Of a stretch of DNA of 64,000 nucleotides, positions 1-8,924 are shown piece by piece. Each line of letters opens with the position of its first letter. The first letter of the stretch is position 1. The position numbers were made by a program, and so were the translations under genes. Below the pieces are notes generated by a model. It was not told where the DNA came from. It saw nothing but the letters and a program-made list of their open reading frames with translations, and ran no database searches. The stretch lies in contig NZ_BMZH01000004.1 in the NCBI RefSeq assembly GCF_014652695.1, positions 212,674-276,673 of the forward strand, written 5' to 3'. Origin of the DNA: Algimonas arctica (GTDB taxonomy: Bacteria; Pseudomonadota; Alphaproteobacteria; Caulobacterales; Maricaulaceae).

Positions 1-2158
1 CCAGAAGGTGCCTGTTGTCGCGGACCTCCAGATCTAACAGCATGTCAAAGAATGCCGGGCTGCGTTGCAGCGTCTTGATGTTGATAAGGTTGCCGAAATT
101 CTCACCAATGATGCGTGTGACGTCCGCCAGAGCCCCGGGGACATGTTGAACGGTCGTTGTGACACGGGCTGTCGAGGCAGCCTTCTCGGCGGCGCGACGC
201 CACCCAAGGTCGATCCAATCCTGAGGATCGGATTCGTGTTTCGCCAGCTCTTCACAATCAATTGTGTGGATATCGATCCCACCTTGGCGCGATTGCAGCC
301 CTATGATCCGGTCGCCGGGTATCGGTGAGCAACAGGATTCTAGATGTAAGCTTACACCGGGCCGCAACTCTTCGCCTTTGACATAAAGCCGCGCGCTCCT
401 GTCACTTATCAAGTCACGGTTGGCCATTTCTTCGTCGGCATCGCGGTCTTTTAGCGCCGGAAAAACGGTGATGATGAAGTCGTTCATGGAAAGATCGCCA
501 CGACCAAGAATTTCATAAACTTCTTCGACGTCGGTCAGCCCCATACGTTTCACAACATCGCCCAGAGATTTCTCCGCAAACGGTTGGTTTTCACGTTGAA
601 AGGCATGCTCGGCCAGCATCGCCCCAATACGCCGGAATTCTTCAGCTTCTCCTTCGCGCGTCAAGCGGCGGAGGGCCGACCGCGCTTTACCCGTTACGAC
701 CATATTCTCCCAGCCCTCTTGCGGTTCGGGCGTCCCGCCCCGCACGATCTTGACAACATCGCCGTTGCGCAGCTGGGTTCTTAACGGAACACGGCTACTA
801 TTCACGACAGCGCCGATACAGGTGTCGCCAACTTTCGTGTGGACCGCATAAGCAAAATCGAGTGGCGTCGCGCCGCGCGGCAAGGAAATCAGATCACCTT
901 TCGGTGTAAACGCGAAAACCTGATCCGCGAACATTTCCATTTTTGCGTTTACAAGGAATTCGGCGGCATCGCCGGACTGTTCCATCATCTCAACAAGGGG
1001 TCGAATTCGGCGCACCGGATCGCCGCCAGACGCCTTGGCTCGTTCCGGGTCATAGGCGTAGGATTGGTCTTTATACGTCCAATGCGCGGCCACGCCCCGT
1101 TCGGCCACATCTTCCATACGTTCCGTGCGGATTTGGATTTCAACGCGGCGATTATCGGGGGTACGAATGGTGGTGTGCAGCGATTGATAACCGTTGGGCT
1201 TGGGCACGCTGATAAAGTCACGAAACCGTGCCGGAACCGCCCGATAGTTGCGATGCAAGATACCTAAGACACGATAACAATCTTCCTCTGTTTCGGTCAA
1301 AATCCTGAAAGCATACAGATCAGCCACGTCTTCAAAACTAATATTTTGCCGCTGTAATTTTCGCCAAATCGCGAAGGGACGTTTTTCCCGTCCGTAAATG
1401 CGGACCGATAAATTATACTTGTCAAACAGGTCTCTTAGAGCCGTCGAAACATCACTAATCGCTTCGCCTTGATTTTCGCGCCAATCATCGAGCCGCCGCA
1501 TAATGCCTTCATAGGCCCCCTCATTAATGTGCTTGAACGAGAGATCTTCAAGTTCTGAACATATTCTGTCCACCCCGATTCGACGGGCCAGAGGCGCATA
1601 GATTTCCAAAGTCTCTTTCGCGATCCTTTCGCGGGACGATTGTCGCGGATGATATTCCAACGTGCGCATATTGTGTAATCGGTCGCACAATTTCACCAAC
1701 AGAACGCGGACATCCTTGCTCATTGCGAGAACGAATTTCTGGAAATTCTCCGCCTGAGCACTCTCTTTGGTGGCAGACGGACTCAATTCCAATTGCGACA
1801 GCTTCGTCACACCATCAACAAGTTCCGCGATCTCAGGCGTAAACTCTTTGGCCAATTCCTCACGCGTCACATCCGTATCTTCGAGAACATCGTGAAGCAG
1901 TGCCGTGCAGATCGAAGCTACATCAAGATGGAGATTTGCCAAAATACCGGCGACTTCGATCGGGTGGGCGAAATAAGGATCGCCCGAATGGCGCTTCTGT
2001 TCACCATGCGCTTTGATGGTGAAAATATAGGCCTTATTGATCAGTCCTTCATTCGCCGAAGGGTCATACGCCTTTACCCGCTCGACCAGTTCAAACTGGC
2101 GCAGATAGCTGGGCTTTCCGCTTTCGGGGGCGGGCAGGATCGGCGTGTGATCGTTCAC
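1..2158 (-). CDS. relA: Bifunctional (p)ppGpp synthetase/hydrolase RelA/SpoT, C-terminus cut by window edge
   Basis: Makes and hydrolyses the alarmone (p)ppGpp in the cytoplasm. Reading back from a GTG at 2158, the translation gives an N-terminal HD hydrolase domain with an intact HDVLEDT motif, a synthetase domain with RFRDFISVPKPNGYQSLHT, a TGS domain (VFAFTPKGDLISLPRGATPLDFAYAVH), then the start of a C-terminal ACT domain reaching the edge. About 719 codons are present, so only a few dozen residues are missing. Because the hydrolase motif is intact, this should be the single bifunctional Rsh enzyme typical of alphaproteobacteria. In-frame GTGs also exist further upstream (2179), so the start is a judgement based on a nearby AGG. 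It follows rpoZ, separated by a terminator hairpin. Confidence 0.95.
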   Translation of the reverse strand, partial: MNDHTPILPAPESGKPSYLRQFELVERVKAYDPSANEGLINKAYIFTIKAHGEQKRHSGDPYFAHPIEVAGILANLHLDVASICTALLHDVLEDTDVTREELAKEFTPEIAELVDGVTKLSQLELSPSATKESAQAENFQKFVLAMSKDVRVLLVKLCDRLHNMRTLEYHPRQSSRERIAKETLEIYAPLARRIGVDRICSELEDLSFKHINEGAYEGIMRRLDDWRENQGEAISDVSTALRDLFDKYNLSVRIYGREKRPFAIWRKLQRQNISFEDVADLYAFRILTETEEDCYRVLGILHRNYRAVPARFRDFISVPKPNGYQSLHTTIRTPDNRRVEIQIRTERMEDVAERGVAAHWTYKDQSYAYDPERAKASGGDPVRRIRPLVEMMEQSGDAAEFLVNAKMEMFADQVFAFTPKGDLISLPRGATPLDFAYAVHTKVGDTCIGAVVNSSRVPLRTQLRNGDVVKIVRGGTPEPQEGWENMVVTGKARSALRRLTREGEAEEFRRIGAMLAEHAFQRENQPFAEKSLGDVVKRMGLTDVEEVYEILGRGDLSMNDFIITVFPALKDRDADEEMANRDLISDRSARLYVKGEELRPGVSLHLESCCSPIPGDRIIGLQSRQGGIDIHTIDCEELAKHESDPQDWIDLGWRRAAEKAASTARVTTTVQHVPGALADVTRIIGENFGNLINIKTLQRSPAFFDMLLDLEVRDNRHLL

Positions 2159-2188
2159 AGACCTGATATAGAGAGGCACATACGCAAA

Positions 2189-2212
2189 AGCCACCGGGGA
2201 AAACCGGTGGCT
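2189..2212 (-). terminator. Rho-independent terminator after rpoZ
   Basis: On the minus strand a 9-bp perfect stem (AGCCACCGG / CCGGTGGCT) with a 6-base loop is followed by TTT. It lies 28 bases past the rpoZ stop and before the relA start. Confidence 0.75.
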
Positions 2213-2239
2213 TGCAAATCGATAGAGATCATCGGGACG

Positions 2240-2614
2240 CTAAAAGCGGGTCGAACTATCATTATCGCGGTCACCTTGCAGCGCGCGAAGAAGGTCTGCC
2301 TCGGACATTTCTTTCGGCTGTGTGTCACCTTGTTCAATCGCCAGAACCGGCGCATCATCCTTGGCATCGTCCGGCATATCATCATCCGTGATGACGCGCT
2401 GCAGGTTGGAGATCAGGCTTTCGCGCAGATCATCCAAGACCAAATTGCCTTCTGCAAGTTCACGCAGAGAGACAACCGGTGTCTTATCGTTATCACGATC
2501 AACGGTCAGGCTCGCGCCAGCCGAAATATTGCGGGAACGGTGCGAGGCGAGCAGGACGAGGTCGAACCGGTTTGGTATCTTTTCGACGCAATCTTCAACG
2601 GTAACGCGGGCCAT
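2240..2614 (-). CDS. rpoZ: DNA-directed RNA polymerase omega subunit
   Basis: Omega subunit, which helps assemble beta-prime into RNA polymerase and in many bacteria contributes to the (p)ppGpp site. The N-terminus [20 protein letters not shown] is the family signature, followed by [13 protein letters not shown] and an acidic C-terminal tail after residue about 80. At 124 residues it has the length usual for alphaproteobacterial omega. The rpoZ-relA neighbourhood is widely conserved. A terminator hairpin directly downstream suggests rpoZ can be transcribed alone. Confidence 0.96.
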   Translation of the reverse strand: MARVTVEDCVEKIPNRFDLVLLASHRSRNISAGASLTVDRDNDKTPVVSLRELAEGNLVLDDLRESLISNLQRVITDDDMPDDAKDDAPVLAIEQGDTQPKEMSEADLLRALQGDRDNDSSTRF

Positions 2615-2648
2615 AGGGGACTCGTAAATGAAGGAAAATCAGTGGCCG

Positions 2649-2677
2649 CACTTACGCAAGCCCTTATAAAAAAGCAA
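2649..2677 (-). promoter_or_regulatory. Candidate sigma-70 type promoter for rpoZ
   Basis: On the minus strand TTGCTT (2677-2672) and TAAGTG (2654-2649) are separated by 17 bases and end 35 bases before the rpoZ ATG. The -10 match is poor, so this is tentative. Confidence 0.3.
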
Positions 2678-2697
2678 GTCGCGTAAACAGAAGAGTG

Positions 2698-5151
2698 TTA
2701 GTTCTCGACGACAGCGAAAAGTTCAGGGTTCGCACCCTCTGGATCGGCTTCGCGCGGCAGATAGACGGACACATGTGTCCCCTGCCCCTCGATGCTATCC
2801 AGTTCAACCCAACCGCCGTGACGCTCGATAATACGTTGGACGAGAGTCAAACCGAGTCCGACCCCTCCGCGTGAGCTTTCAAAGCTTTCGAACACCGCGG
2901 CCTGACGGTCGAGCGGAATGCCAACACCCGTATCCCGCACCCAGAGACGCACGCCATCCGCCGCCGAGCGTTCTGCGCCAAGCTCAATTAATCCGCCCGG
3001 TTTGGTGAAGCGCAAAGCATTGGCCAGCAGATTATAAACCACCTGTTTGAGCCGCGTTTCATCAGCGCGAACCAAGCCAATCTCAGGATCGCAGACCAAA
3101 TCAAGCGTGACGCGGGTATCGTCCGCTTTGGTCGCGACATAATCAAGTGAATGGTCGAGCAGCGCGAAGATATCGACATCACCCAATTCAAGATCAAGCT
3201 TATCGGCGTCAATCGCCGCAATATCGAGGATATCGTCAATAGCTTTAGCCAAGTCCTCGGAGGCACTTTGAATGGCGAAGACATATTCGCTTTGTTTGTC
3301 AGATAACTCACCCGCCCCGCCATTCTGTAAGAAATCAGAATAGCCCGCGATTGTCGTCAGAGGTGTTCGTAACTGGTAGGAAACATGGCCGACAAATTCG
3401 CTTTTCATCCGGTCGGCTTCTTCCAACGCTTCAGCCCGTTCGCGTAAGGCGCGTTCGGTGCGGCGTGACGCGGTAATATCGTCCCACGCGATTAAGGTCG
3501 CACCGTCCGGTAAGGGCCGTGACAACCAATGCATCACACGCTTGTCGGAACAGGTGATTTCGTCTTCTTTTTGTCGCCGCACATCCGGATTCGGATCGGT
3601 CGCTCTGGCTTTGAGTTCGTTCCAGAAAGTCAGATCATGATAGAGGGGCAGACACATATCGATGATGTCGGAAAAGCGCGGATTCCCCTTCAAGTCTTCT
3701 TCGGCAAGATTCCAGAGGGTGGCGAACGCGGAATTGTGCAAACGCAGCCGTCCGTCTGTCCCAAAGACAGCAATGCCCTCGGTCAGTTTGTCGAGTGTCG
3801 CACGCTGAACATTGATCAGTGTGCCGAGTTTGCTTTTTAGCGTCATCTTGTCGGTAATATCTGAGAACAAGATACTAATGCCGCCTTCGGCGTCCCGCAT
3901 GCGGACAACCCGGTATAGATTACCATTAGGCAGGCCCCAAGTTTCTTCCGGAACTTCGCTCGGCCAATCCGTATAGAGCGCCAATTCCTTGGCTTTCCAC
4001 TGTCTGTAATCGGATTGATGCGGAAGCTGCTCTGTCTCCCGCAATCGATCCAACAGCGCCGCATGGTTCGGCCCGCTGTGAAGCCAGGACGCATCGAGCT
4101 TGAACAAATTCATAAAAGCTGGGTTGAAGCTTCGCAGCAGTTTATCTGGCGAGAACGAAATCACCGCTTCACCCGTCTTACCCAACCACGCTTCATGGGC
4201 GGCTAAGTGTCGATCCAACATCCGCTTAAGGGTCTCGGCTTCAGACGAATCCATCGCAATACCGGCGACGCCGCCGCTGACGGGAAACAAGTCAATTCGC
4301 ATCGCCATGCGTTGACCGCTCCCTGTGATAATGGGGCGAACGGACCGCGTCGGGTTACCCGTTTCCAAGACGCTCATCGCCTCAGATTGGGCCATAGCGT
4401 CAAGATGGAGCTGTCTCTCGACAACATCCTCTAGGTTCTTGCCTCCGACAGCCCGAATATAGACCGGATTCGCCCAATTAATTTTACGGGTGCTGGAGAG
4501 CCGCCAGACTGGATGCGGAGATCGGCTCATCATTTCGACAAAGGCTACAGGTTGGACTTCTGCCGTCAGGCGCGTAATTTCAAAACGCGAAATAGCCTCG
4601 CGTTCATCTTCTCCACGAATTGAGGCGTCTTGTAGCCAAAGAACAATTTGCTGTCCGGCCACACGGCCATCCGCTTCGATGATTTTTCCGCCCGGTAAAA
4701 TAATGGATGTCGAGAATGCCTCGCCACTTTTACGCAGAGCCACCAAAAGCGTTCGCAATGTCGGCGGGCGGGTTTGATCAGAGACCGTATCGAGATCGGC
4801 GAGTCCCGAGAGGATTCGCATCGCGAGATCTTTAACACGGCCGGGTTCTGAGAACCGCATCATCGAGGCCAGCGCCGCAGGACTGCCAAACACACGCGGC
4901 AAACCGAATTCAGCCTCCGCGCCTAAAATAATTCCACCGTCATCCCAAACCAAAACAAGACCCGGGTAGGCCCCGAAAACGGCGTCATAATTGCCAACCT
5001 GCGCGTCCAAATTTAACGCGCGGCTCTTCCACCGCATTTCCGCGCGTCCCATGCGTCGGAGTAACGCAAGCATGACACAGCCCATGAGGACAGCGAGCAG
5101 CACCGCTATGGCAGTTATCGAAAACTGAGTATCAATCATCAAGGCAGGCAC
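2698..5151 (-). CDS. divL: DivL-type tyrosine pseudo-histidine kinase, cell-cycle regulator
   Basis: An 817-residue membrane-anchored sensor kinase: one N-terminal transmembrane segment (about residues 8-31), several PAS-like regions (about 50-560), then HisKA and HATPase domains. The key sign is the phosphoacceptor motif, HVSYQLRTPLTT: tyrosine 592 stands where other kinases have histidine, as in Caulobacter DivL. The ATPase boxes are present (NLLANALRFT, DTGVGI, GGVGLGLTLV). In Caulobacter, DivL works with the CckA-ChpT-CtrA phosphorelay and reads DivK; a ctrA gene lies at 52690 in this window. It is somewhat longer than Caulobacter DivL (769 residues, from memory). It stands alone, 104 bases from glmM. 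Confidence 0.9.
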   Translation of the reverse strand: MPALMIDTQFSITAIAVLLAVLMGCVMLALLRRMGRAEMRWKSRALNLDAQVGNYDAVFGAYPGLVLVWDDGGIILGAEAEFGLPRVFGSPAALASMMRFSEPGRVKDLAMRILSGLADLDTVSDQTRPPTLRTLLVALRKSGEAFSTSIILPGGKIIEADGRVAGQQIVLWLQDASIRGEDEREAISRFEITRLTAEVQPVAFVEMMSRSPHPVWRLSSTRKINWANPVYIRAVGGKNLEDVVERQLHLDAMAQSEAMSVLETGNPTRSVRPIITGSGQRMAMRIDLFPVSGGVAGIAMDSSEAETLKRMLDRHLAAHEAWLGKTGEAVISFSPDKLLRSFNPAFMNLFKLDASWLHSGPNHAALLDRLRETEQLPHQSDYRQWKAKELALYTDWPSEVPEETWGLPNGNLYRVVRMRDAEGGISILFSDITDKMTLKSKLGTLINVQRATLDKLTEGIAVFGTDGRLRLHNSAFATLWNLAEEDLKGNPRFSDIIDMCLPLYHDLTFWNELKARATDPNPDVRRQKEDEITCSDKRVMHWLSRPLPDGATLIAWDDITASRRTERALRERAEALEEADRMKSEFVGHVSYQLRTPLTTIAGYSDFLQNGGAGELSDKQSEYVFAIQSASEDLAKAIDDILDIAAIDADKLDLELGDVDIFALLDHSLDYVATKADDTRVTLDLVCDPEIGLVRADETRLKQVVYNLLANALRFTKPGGLIELGAERSAADGVRLWVRDTGVGIPLDRQAAVFESFESSRGGVGLGLTLVQRIIERHGGWVELDSIEGQGTHVSVYLPREADPEGANPELFAVVEN

Positions 5152-5255
5152 GGTCTGAGAAAATCATCTCCAAAATTGGGCGCAAATGCCAAAACTATCT
5201 CGCCCCAGCGTGTGGGATAGACATCAAAGTCCAAAGAGGAAAGTCCGAACCGTGA

Positions 5256-6596
5256 CTATTGCGCAGCCTGTTCAATTAAGGCGCAGAGTTCTTCGACCGT
5301 TTCCGATACGAGCTGCGTGTCTTCGCCTTCCACCATAACCCGGATGAGTGGCTCTGTTCCGGACGCGCGGACCAACACGCGACCGCTCTGGCCTAATCTC
5401 TTATCCGCGTCGCGGATCGCCCGCTGAACAGACTCGCGCAGCAGAGGCGACATTCCGGAAAAGCGGACATTCTTCAGAATTTGCGGAAAGGGTTGAAAAA
5501 CACGGAGGTAATCCGCGCTGGTTTGACCTGAAGCGAGCAAGCCTGCCAGAATCATCAACGCAGCTAGGCTGCCGTCGCCCGTCGCGCCATAATCAGTCAT
5601 CAATAAATGTCCTGACGGTTCCCCGCCAAGATTAGCCTCAAGGGCGATCATCTGCGCCGCCACGTGACGATCCCCCACGGCTGTGCGCACCAGCGTCAGA
5701 CCTTTAGCCTCAAGATAGCGCTCCAGACCAAGGTTCGACATGACCGTCGACACAACCTTATCGCCGTGCAATCGATTTTCCGCCTGCCAATCGGTGGCTA
5801 AACGCGCAATCAGTTGATCGCCATCGACGACATCGCCGTGACTATCGACCATGATCAACCGATCGGCGTCGCCGTCTAAAGCGACACCAATATCGGCGTC
5901 ATTATCACGGACAGCTTTGGCGAGCGTCTCAGGATGGGTCGAGCCACAGTCTGCGTTGATATTCTTTCCATTGGGCGCAATCCCGATCAGGATCGGATCA
6001 GCCCCGAGCGCGCGTAGAGCCGTTGGAAATGTCTCAAACGCGGCGCCATTGGCACAATCAACAACAATTTTAAGATCTGAGAGACTAGATTGCCCTGTCG
6101 AGCGAAACGCCGCTAGCAGCGCTTCGATATAGACGCCCGCCTTCTCCAGCTCCGTATGCTCAACACCTGCGCGCTCGGCCGCATCAAGACCGTGCGACAT
6201 GACAGTCTCGATCAAAGTTTCGATGGCATCTTGCGCCGTATCAGAAATTTTACGCCCGTCGTGTCCAAACAGTTTAACACCATTATCGTAATAGGGATTA
6301 TGCGATGCGGTGATCATTAAGCCGAAGTCCGTGCGCAGATGCGGGACCATTGATGCGGTCGCTGGGGTTGGCAAAAAACCCACTGACGTCACGTTGACCC
6401 CCTGTGCAATGAGCCCCCGTGTTAAGGCGCGTTTGACCCAACCGCCGGATTCGCGCGTATCGCGTCCGATCACAGCCGTCGCGCCCGCCCCGAAATGCGC
6501 CCCAATCGCCTGAGCGAGCTTTTCGAGCGAGGATTCGGATAGTTTTCCGTCACCCGCGCGACCCCGAATGCCGTCGGTTCCGAAATACTGCGGCAT
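5256..6596 (-). CDS. glmM: Phosphoglucosamine mutase
   Basis: Converts glucosamine-6-phosphate to glucosamine-1-phosphate for UDP-GlcNAc, peptidoglycan and lipid A synthesis. The four-domain phosphohexomutase pattern is complete in 446 residues: N-terminal YFGTDGIRG, the active-site serine 98 in ITASHNPYYDNG, the metal loop ALDGDADRL, and the C-terminal phosphate-binding VRASGTEPLIRVM. The ATG lies one base past the manC stop, so the two are very probably co-transcribed, joining two sugar-phosphate steps. Full length, with nothing unusual. Confidence 0.96.
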   Translation of the reverse strand: MPQYFGTDGIRGRAGDGKLSESSLEKLAQAIGAHFGAGATAVIGRDTRESGGWVKRALTRGLIAQGVNVTSVGFLPTPATASMVPHLRTDFGLMITASHNPYYDNGVKLFGHDGRKISDTAQDAIETLIETVMSHGLDAAERAGVEHTELEKAGVYIEALLAAFRSTGQSSLSDLKIVVDCANGAAFETFPTALRALGADPILIGIAPNGKNINADCGSTHPETLAKAVRDNDADIGVALDGDADRLIMVDSHGDVVDGDQLIARLATDWQAENRLHGDKVVSTVMSNLGLERYLEAKGLTLVRTAVGDRHVAAQMIALEANLGGEPSGHLLMTDYGATGDGSLAALMILAGLLASGQTSADYLRVFQPFPQILKNVRFSGMSPLLRESVQRAIRDADKRLGQSGRVLVRASGTEPLIRVMVEGEDTQLVSETVEELCALIEQAAQ

Positions 6597-6597
6597 C

Positions 6598-7650
6598 TTA
6601 AAGCTTATCCGTTCGATTCTCGGCTTTAAGCTGGGTCACGATCTTTTTGACGTCCTGCGACGCGTCGAGATTAACGACGAGAACACGGCCGTCACGGACG
6701 ATAACACCGACATTCTCAACCCCGACCAGCGCGACCAGCGGGCCATCTGTATCAATCAAACTGTTCGGGCTCGCATGGGCGTAGCCGTCACCCTTGATGA
6801 CTGGCGCGTCGCCGTCAGCATGCAATTCGTAATAGGCGGAGAAGCTACCGACATCTTTCCATCCCAGATCGCACGGCAACACAGCGCCCTTTGAGGTCCG
6901 CTCCATCAATGCAATATCGACGGGTTCAGGTTTACAACGCGCAAATGCGACCGGATCAAGCGCGATAACTTTCCCGTCGCGTTCAGCGTCCTGATATGAT
7001 TTGCGCGCAGGGTCAGAACATTCACTGGCCAAACTCAGCATTTCTTCGATCACCAAAGACGGATTGAGCAAGAAAATCCCACTGTTCCAATGATAGTTTC
7101 CGCTGGCCAGATAGTCGCGCGCCGTCGCTTCATCGGGTTTTTCCTGAAAGCTCGCAATTTCATACAATCCATTGGATAGCGGTGCGCCCTGCTGAATATA
7201 CCCAAATCCGGTGGCGGCATGATCCGGCATGATACCAAAGGTCACATGATGTCCCGCCGCGGCAATCGGCGCTGCCGCTCGTAAAGCGTCTAGAAACGCC
7301 TCTGGACGGTCGATCACATGATCAGCCGGCGCAAGCAGCACCAGTGTATCCGGTCCGAGAGAGAGCCCATGCAATGCCGCAATCATAGCACAGGGGCCCG
7401 TGTTACGGCCTTCCGGCTCAATAATAATGGCACCATAATTGTCGATTTGATCCTTAATCAGATCAACATGTGACGCATTACAGATAAAAACGGGCGGAAG
7501 AAATTCTTCACCTGTTGTTCGCGCGGCTGTGTCTTGGATCATCGTTCGGTCGCCCGACAAGGCCAAAAATTGCTTAGCCGCCGATTGTCGGGACAAAGGC
7601 CAAAGGCGACTTCCAGCGCCGCCGCTTAGGATAACAGGTAGAATCTTCAT
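6598..7650 (-). CDS. manC: Mannose-1-phosphate guanylyltransferase
   Basis: Transfers GMP to mannose-1-phosphate, giving GDP-mannose for surface polysaccharide. The nucleotidyltransferase signature is at the N-terminus (VILSGGAGSRLWPLSR with SAAKQFLAL), and FQEKPDEATA plus WNSGIFLL match the family core. At 350 residues it is the short form without a fused phosphomannose isomerase domain. It starts nine bases after the TonB-like lipoprotein gene and ends one base before glmM, so it sits inside a probable EIIA-HPr-lipoprotein-manC-glmM operon. Confidence 0.9.
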   Translation of the reverse strand: MKILPVILSGGAGSRLWPLSRQSAAKQFLALSGDRTMIQDTAARTTGEEFLPPVFICNASHVDLIKDQIDNYGAIIIEPEGRNTGPCAMIAALHGLSLGPDTLVLLAPADHVIDRPEAFLDALRAAAPIAAAGHHVTFGIMPDHAATGFGYIQQGAPLSNGLYEIASFQEKPDEATARDYLASGNYHWNSGIFLLNPSLVIEEMLSLASECSDPARKSYQDAERDGKVIALDPVAFARCKPEPVDIALMERTSKGAVLPCDLGWKDVGSFSAYYELHADGDAPVIKGDGYAHASPNSLIDTDGPLVALVGVENVGVIVRDGRVLVVNLDASQDVKKIVTQLKAENRTDKL

Positions 7651-7659
7651 GACCCGCCC

Positions 7660-8085
7660 TTAGCCGCCCAAACTCACCTCGCCTAGTCGATAGCGAATGA
7701 GAACGCGACAATCTGACAATCCGCCATTGGCTGGTGGTTGAAACCGCCATGCGCGCGCCGCTTTTTCTGAAGATTTTTCAAACAAACCAACAGGAAGCGC
7801 GCGTTGGGCCTCGGCTTCTACAACCGATCCATCAGCCCCAACATCAAGCCGGAGGATAACCCACCCTTGTCGACCTGTCCGAAAAGCGCGGTTGGGGTAT
7901 TCTGGCATATCCAGTGAAATCGCCGCCAGCGCTTCGCCGCCGATACAATCATCCGGCCCAGCATAGCCTTTAACGTAAGGGTCCGGCGGGTATTGGCTCT
8001 GTGGCATAAAAGTTTGCGTCGATCCGCAACCGCTCAGCATGGCCGAAACCGATACAGCGGCGACAGTAAGGGCAACGGCTTTCAT
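7660..8085 (-). CDS. Lipoprotein with TonB C-terminal domain
   Basis: A 141-residue lipoprotein. The signal peptide ends in a lipobox (AMLSGC, cysteine at about residue 20). The rest is mostly a TonB C-terminal fold, visible as MPEYPNRAFRTGRQGWVILR and the later ARAWRFQPP. There is no transmembrane anchor or proline-rich spacer, so it cannot be a normal ExbBD-coupled TonB. Such stand-alone TonB C-terminal domains occur in envelope proteins of unclear role. The start overlaps the end of the HPr gene by four bases (ATGA), indicating translational coupling to a PTS gene, which is an odd partner. Confidence 0.75.
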   Translation of the reverse strand: MKAVALTVAAVSVSAMLSGCGSTQTFMPQSQYPPDPYVKGYAGPDDCIGGEALAAISLDMPEYPNRAFRTGRQGWVILRLDVGADGSVVEAEAQRALPVGLFEKSSEKAARAWRFQPPANGGLSDCRVLIRYRLGEVSLGG

Positions 8086-8405
8086 TCGCTTTCGCCGAAC
8101 CGATCATCGACCAAATCAGTCAACGCGGCAATAACACTGTCTGCCTGATCCCCTTGCGCGGTCAACGTAATTGATTCGCCACAGGCGGCACCGAGCAGTA
8201 GCAATTCCATCACGCTATCGGCTTCGACGGTTTCGGCGCAAACGTCATTATGACTGCGGACCCAAACCCGGGCATTAAACTGACCGACGAGTTCCATAAT
8301 TTTATTGGAGGCGCGCGCGTGAAGACCGCGTTTGTTTTGCAGCGTTAGGGTCGCCGTGGCAGAGGGCGCGCCATTGGCGTCCGGAATGCCGCAGCCAAGG
8401 TCCAC
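8082..8405 (-). CDS. ptsH: HPr family phosphocarrier (PTS-Ntr type)
   Basis: HPr passes phosphate from enzyme I to EIIA. The active histidine is in KRGLHARASNKI and the regulatory serine region is EADSVMELLLLGA, so both phosphorylation sites look intact. The GTG start overlaps the EIIA stop (TAGTG). At 107 residues it is about 20 longer than a minimal HPr because of an N-terminal extension of low conservation. In alphaproteobacteria this gene normally follows hprK and the EIIA gene; EIIA is here but hprK is not. Confidence 0.92.
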   Translation of the reverse strand: MDLGCGIPDANGAPSATATLTLQNKRGLHARASNKIMELVGQFNARVWVRSHNDVCAETVEADSVMELLLLGAACGESITLTAQGDQADSVIAALTDLVDDRFGESE

Positions 8406-8809
8406 TACCCCTCGCCCGCGAGAATACGCGACGCGATTGCAATATAGCGTTGGCCGGCATCTTTTGCCTTTAGCGCCGCCTCTGAAAGCGTACCGCTACG
8501 GCGGGCTTCAGCTAATTTGATCAACATGGGTAAGTTTACGCCGGCCAGCACTTCAACCTTGTCTTCGCGCAACATCGAAATTGCGAGATTGGAGGGTGTG
8601 CCTCCGAACATATCGGTCAAAAGTATGACCCCGCTGCCGCATTCGACGGCGTCGACGGCTTTGCGAATATCATCGCGCCGTTGTTCAATGTCATCATCCG
8701 GACCGATACACACGGTCAGGAATGCGTCCTGCGGACCGACGACATGTTCTGTCGCCCGCTTCAACTCGATGGCGAGTTCGCCGTGAGTGACAATCACCAG
8801 TCCAATCAT
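8405..8809 (-). CDS. PTS EIIA component, mannose family
   Basis: A 134-residue EIIA-Man-fold protein starting MIGLVIVTHGELA, with histidine 9 as the expected phosphorylation site and LTDMFGGTPSN as the family motif. An earlier in-frame ATG at 8854 would add 15 residues that do not fit the family, so the internal ATG at 8809 is preferred. No sugar permease (EIIB/C) genes are present, which points to a regulatory PTS that senses cell status rather than transporting sugar. It sits between chvG (115 bases upstream) and ptsH (one-base overlap). Confidence 0.88.
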   Translation of the reverse strand: MIGLVIVTHGELAIELKRATEHVVGPQDAFLTVCIGPDDDIEQRRDDIRKAVDAVECGSGVILLTDMFGGTPSNLAISMLREDKVEVLAGVNLPMLIKLAEARRSGTLSEAALKAKDAGQRYIAIASRILAGEG

Positions 8810-8924
8810 GAGGCCGTCCGTTTTTCCATCCACTTGGTAAAACCCCATTTGCACGCCGGGTAAAGCGGTTTTTCAGCTTAGACTGTGCTTCGCACTTTTA
8901 ACGCCGCCTCAGGCGGGCTGACCC

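Noticed and set aside
1793..2686. A 297-codon plus-strand open frame across relA and rpoZ
   Set aside because: It is antisense to two clear genes, has no ribosome binding site and its translation shows no domain; codon structure of the minus strand explains it.
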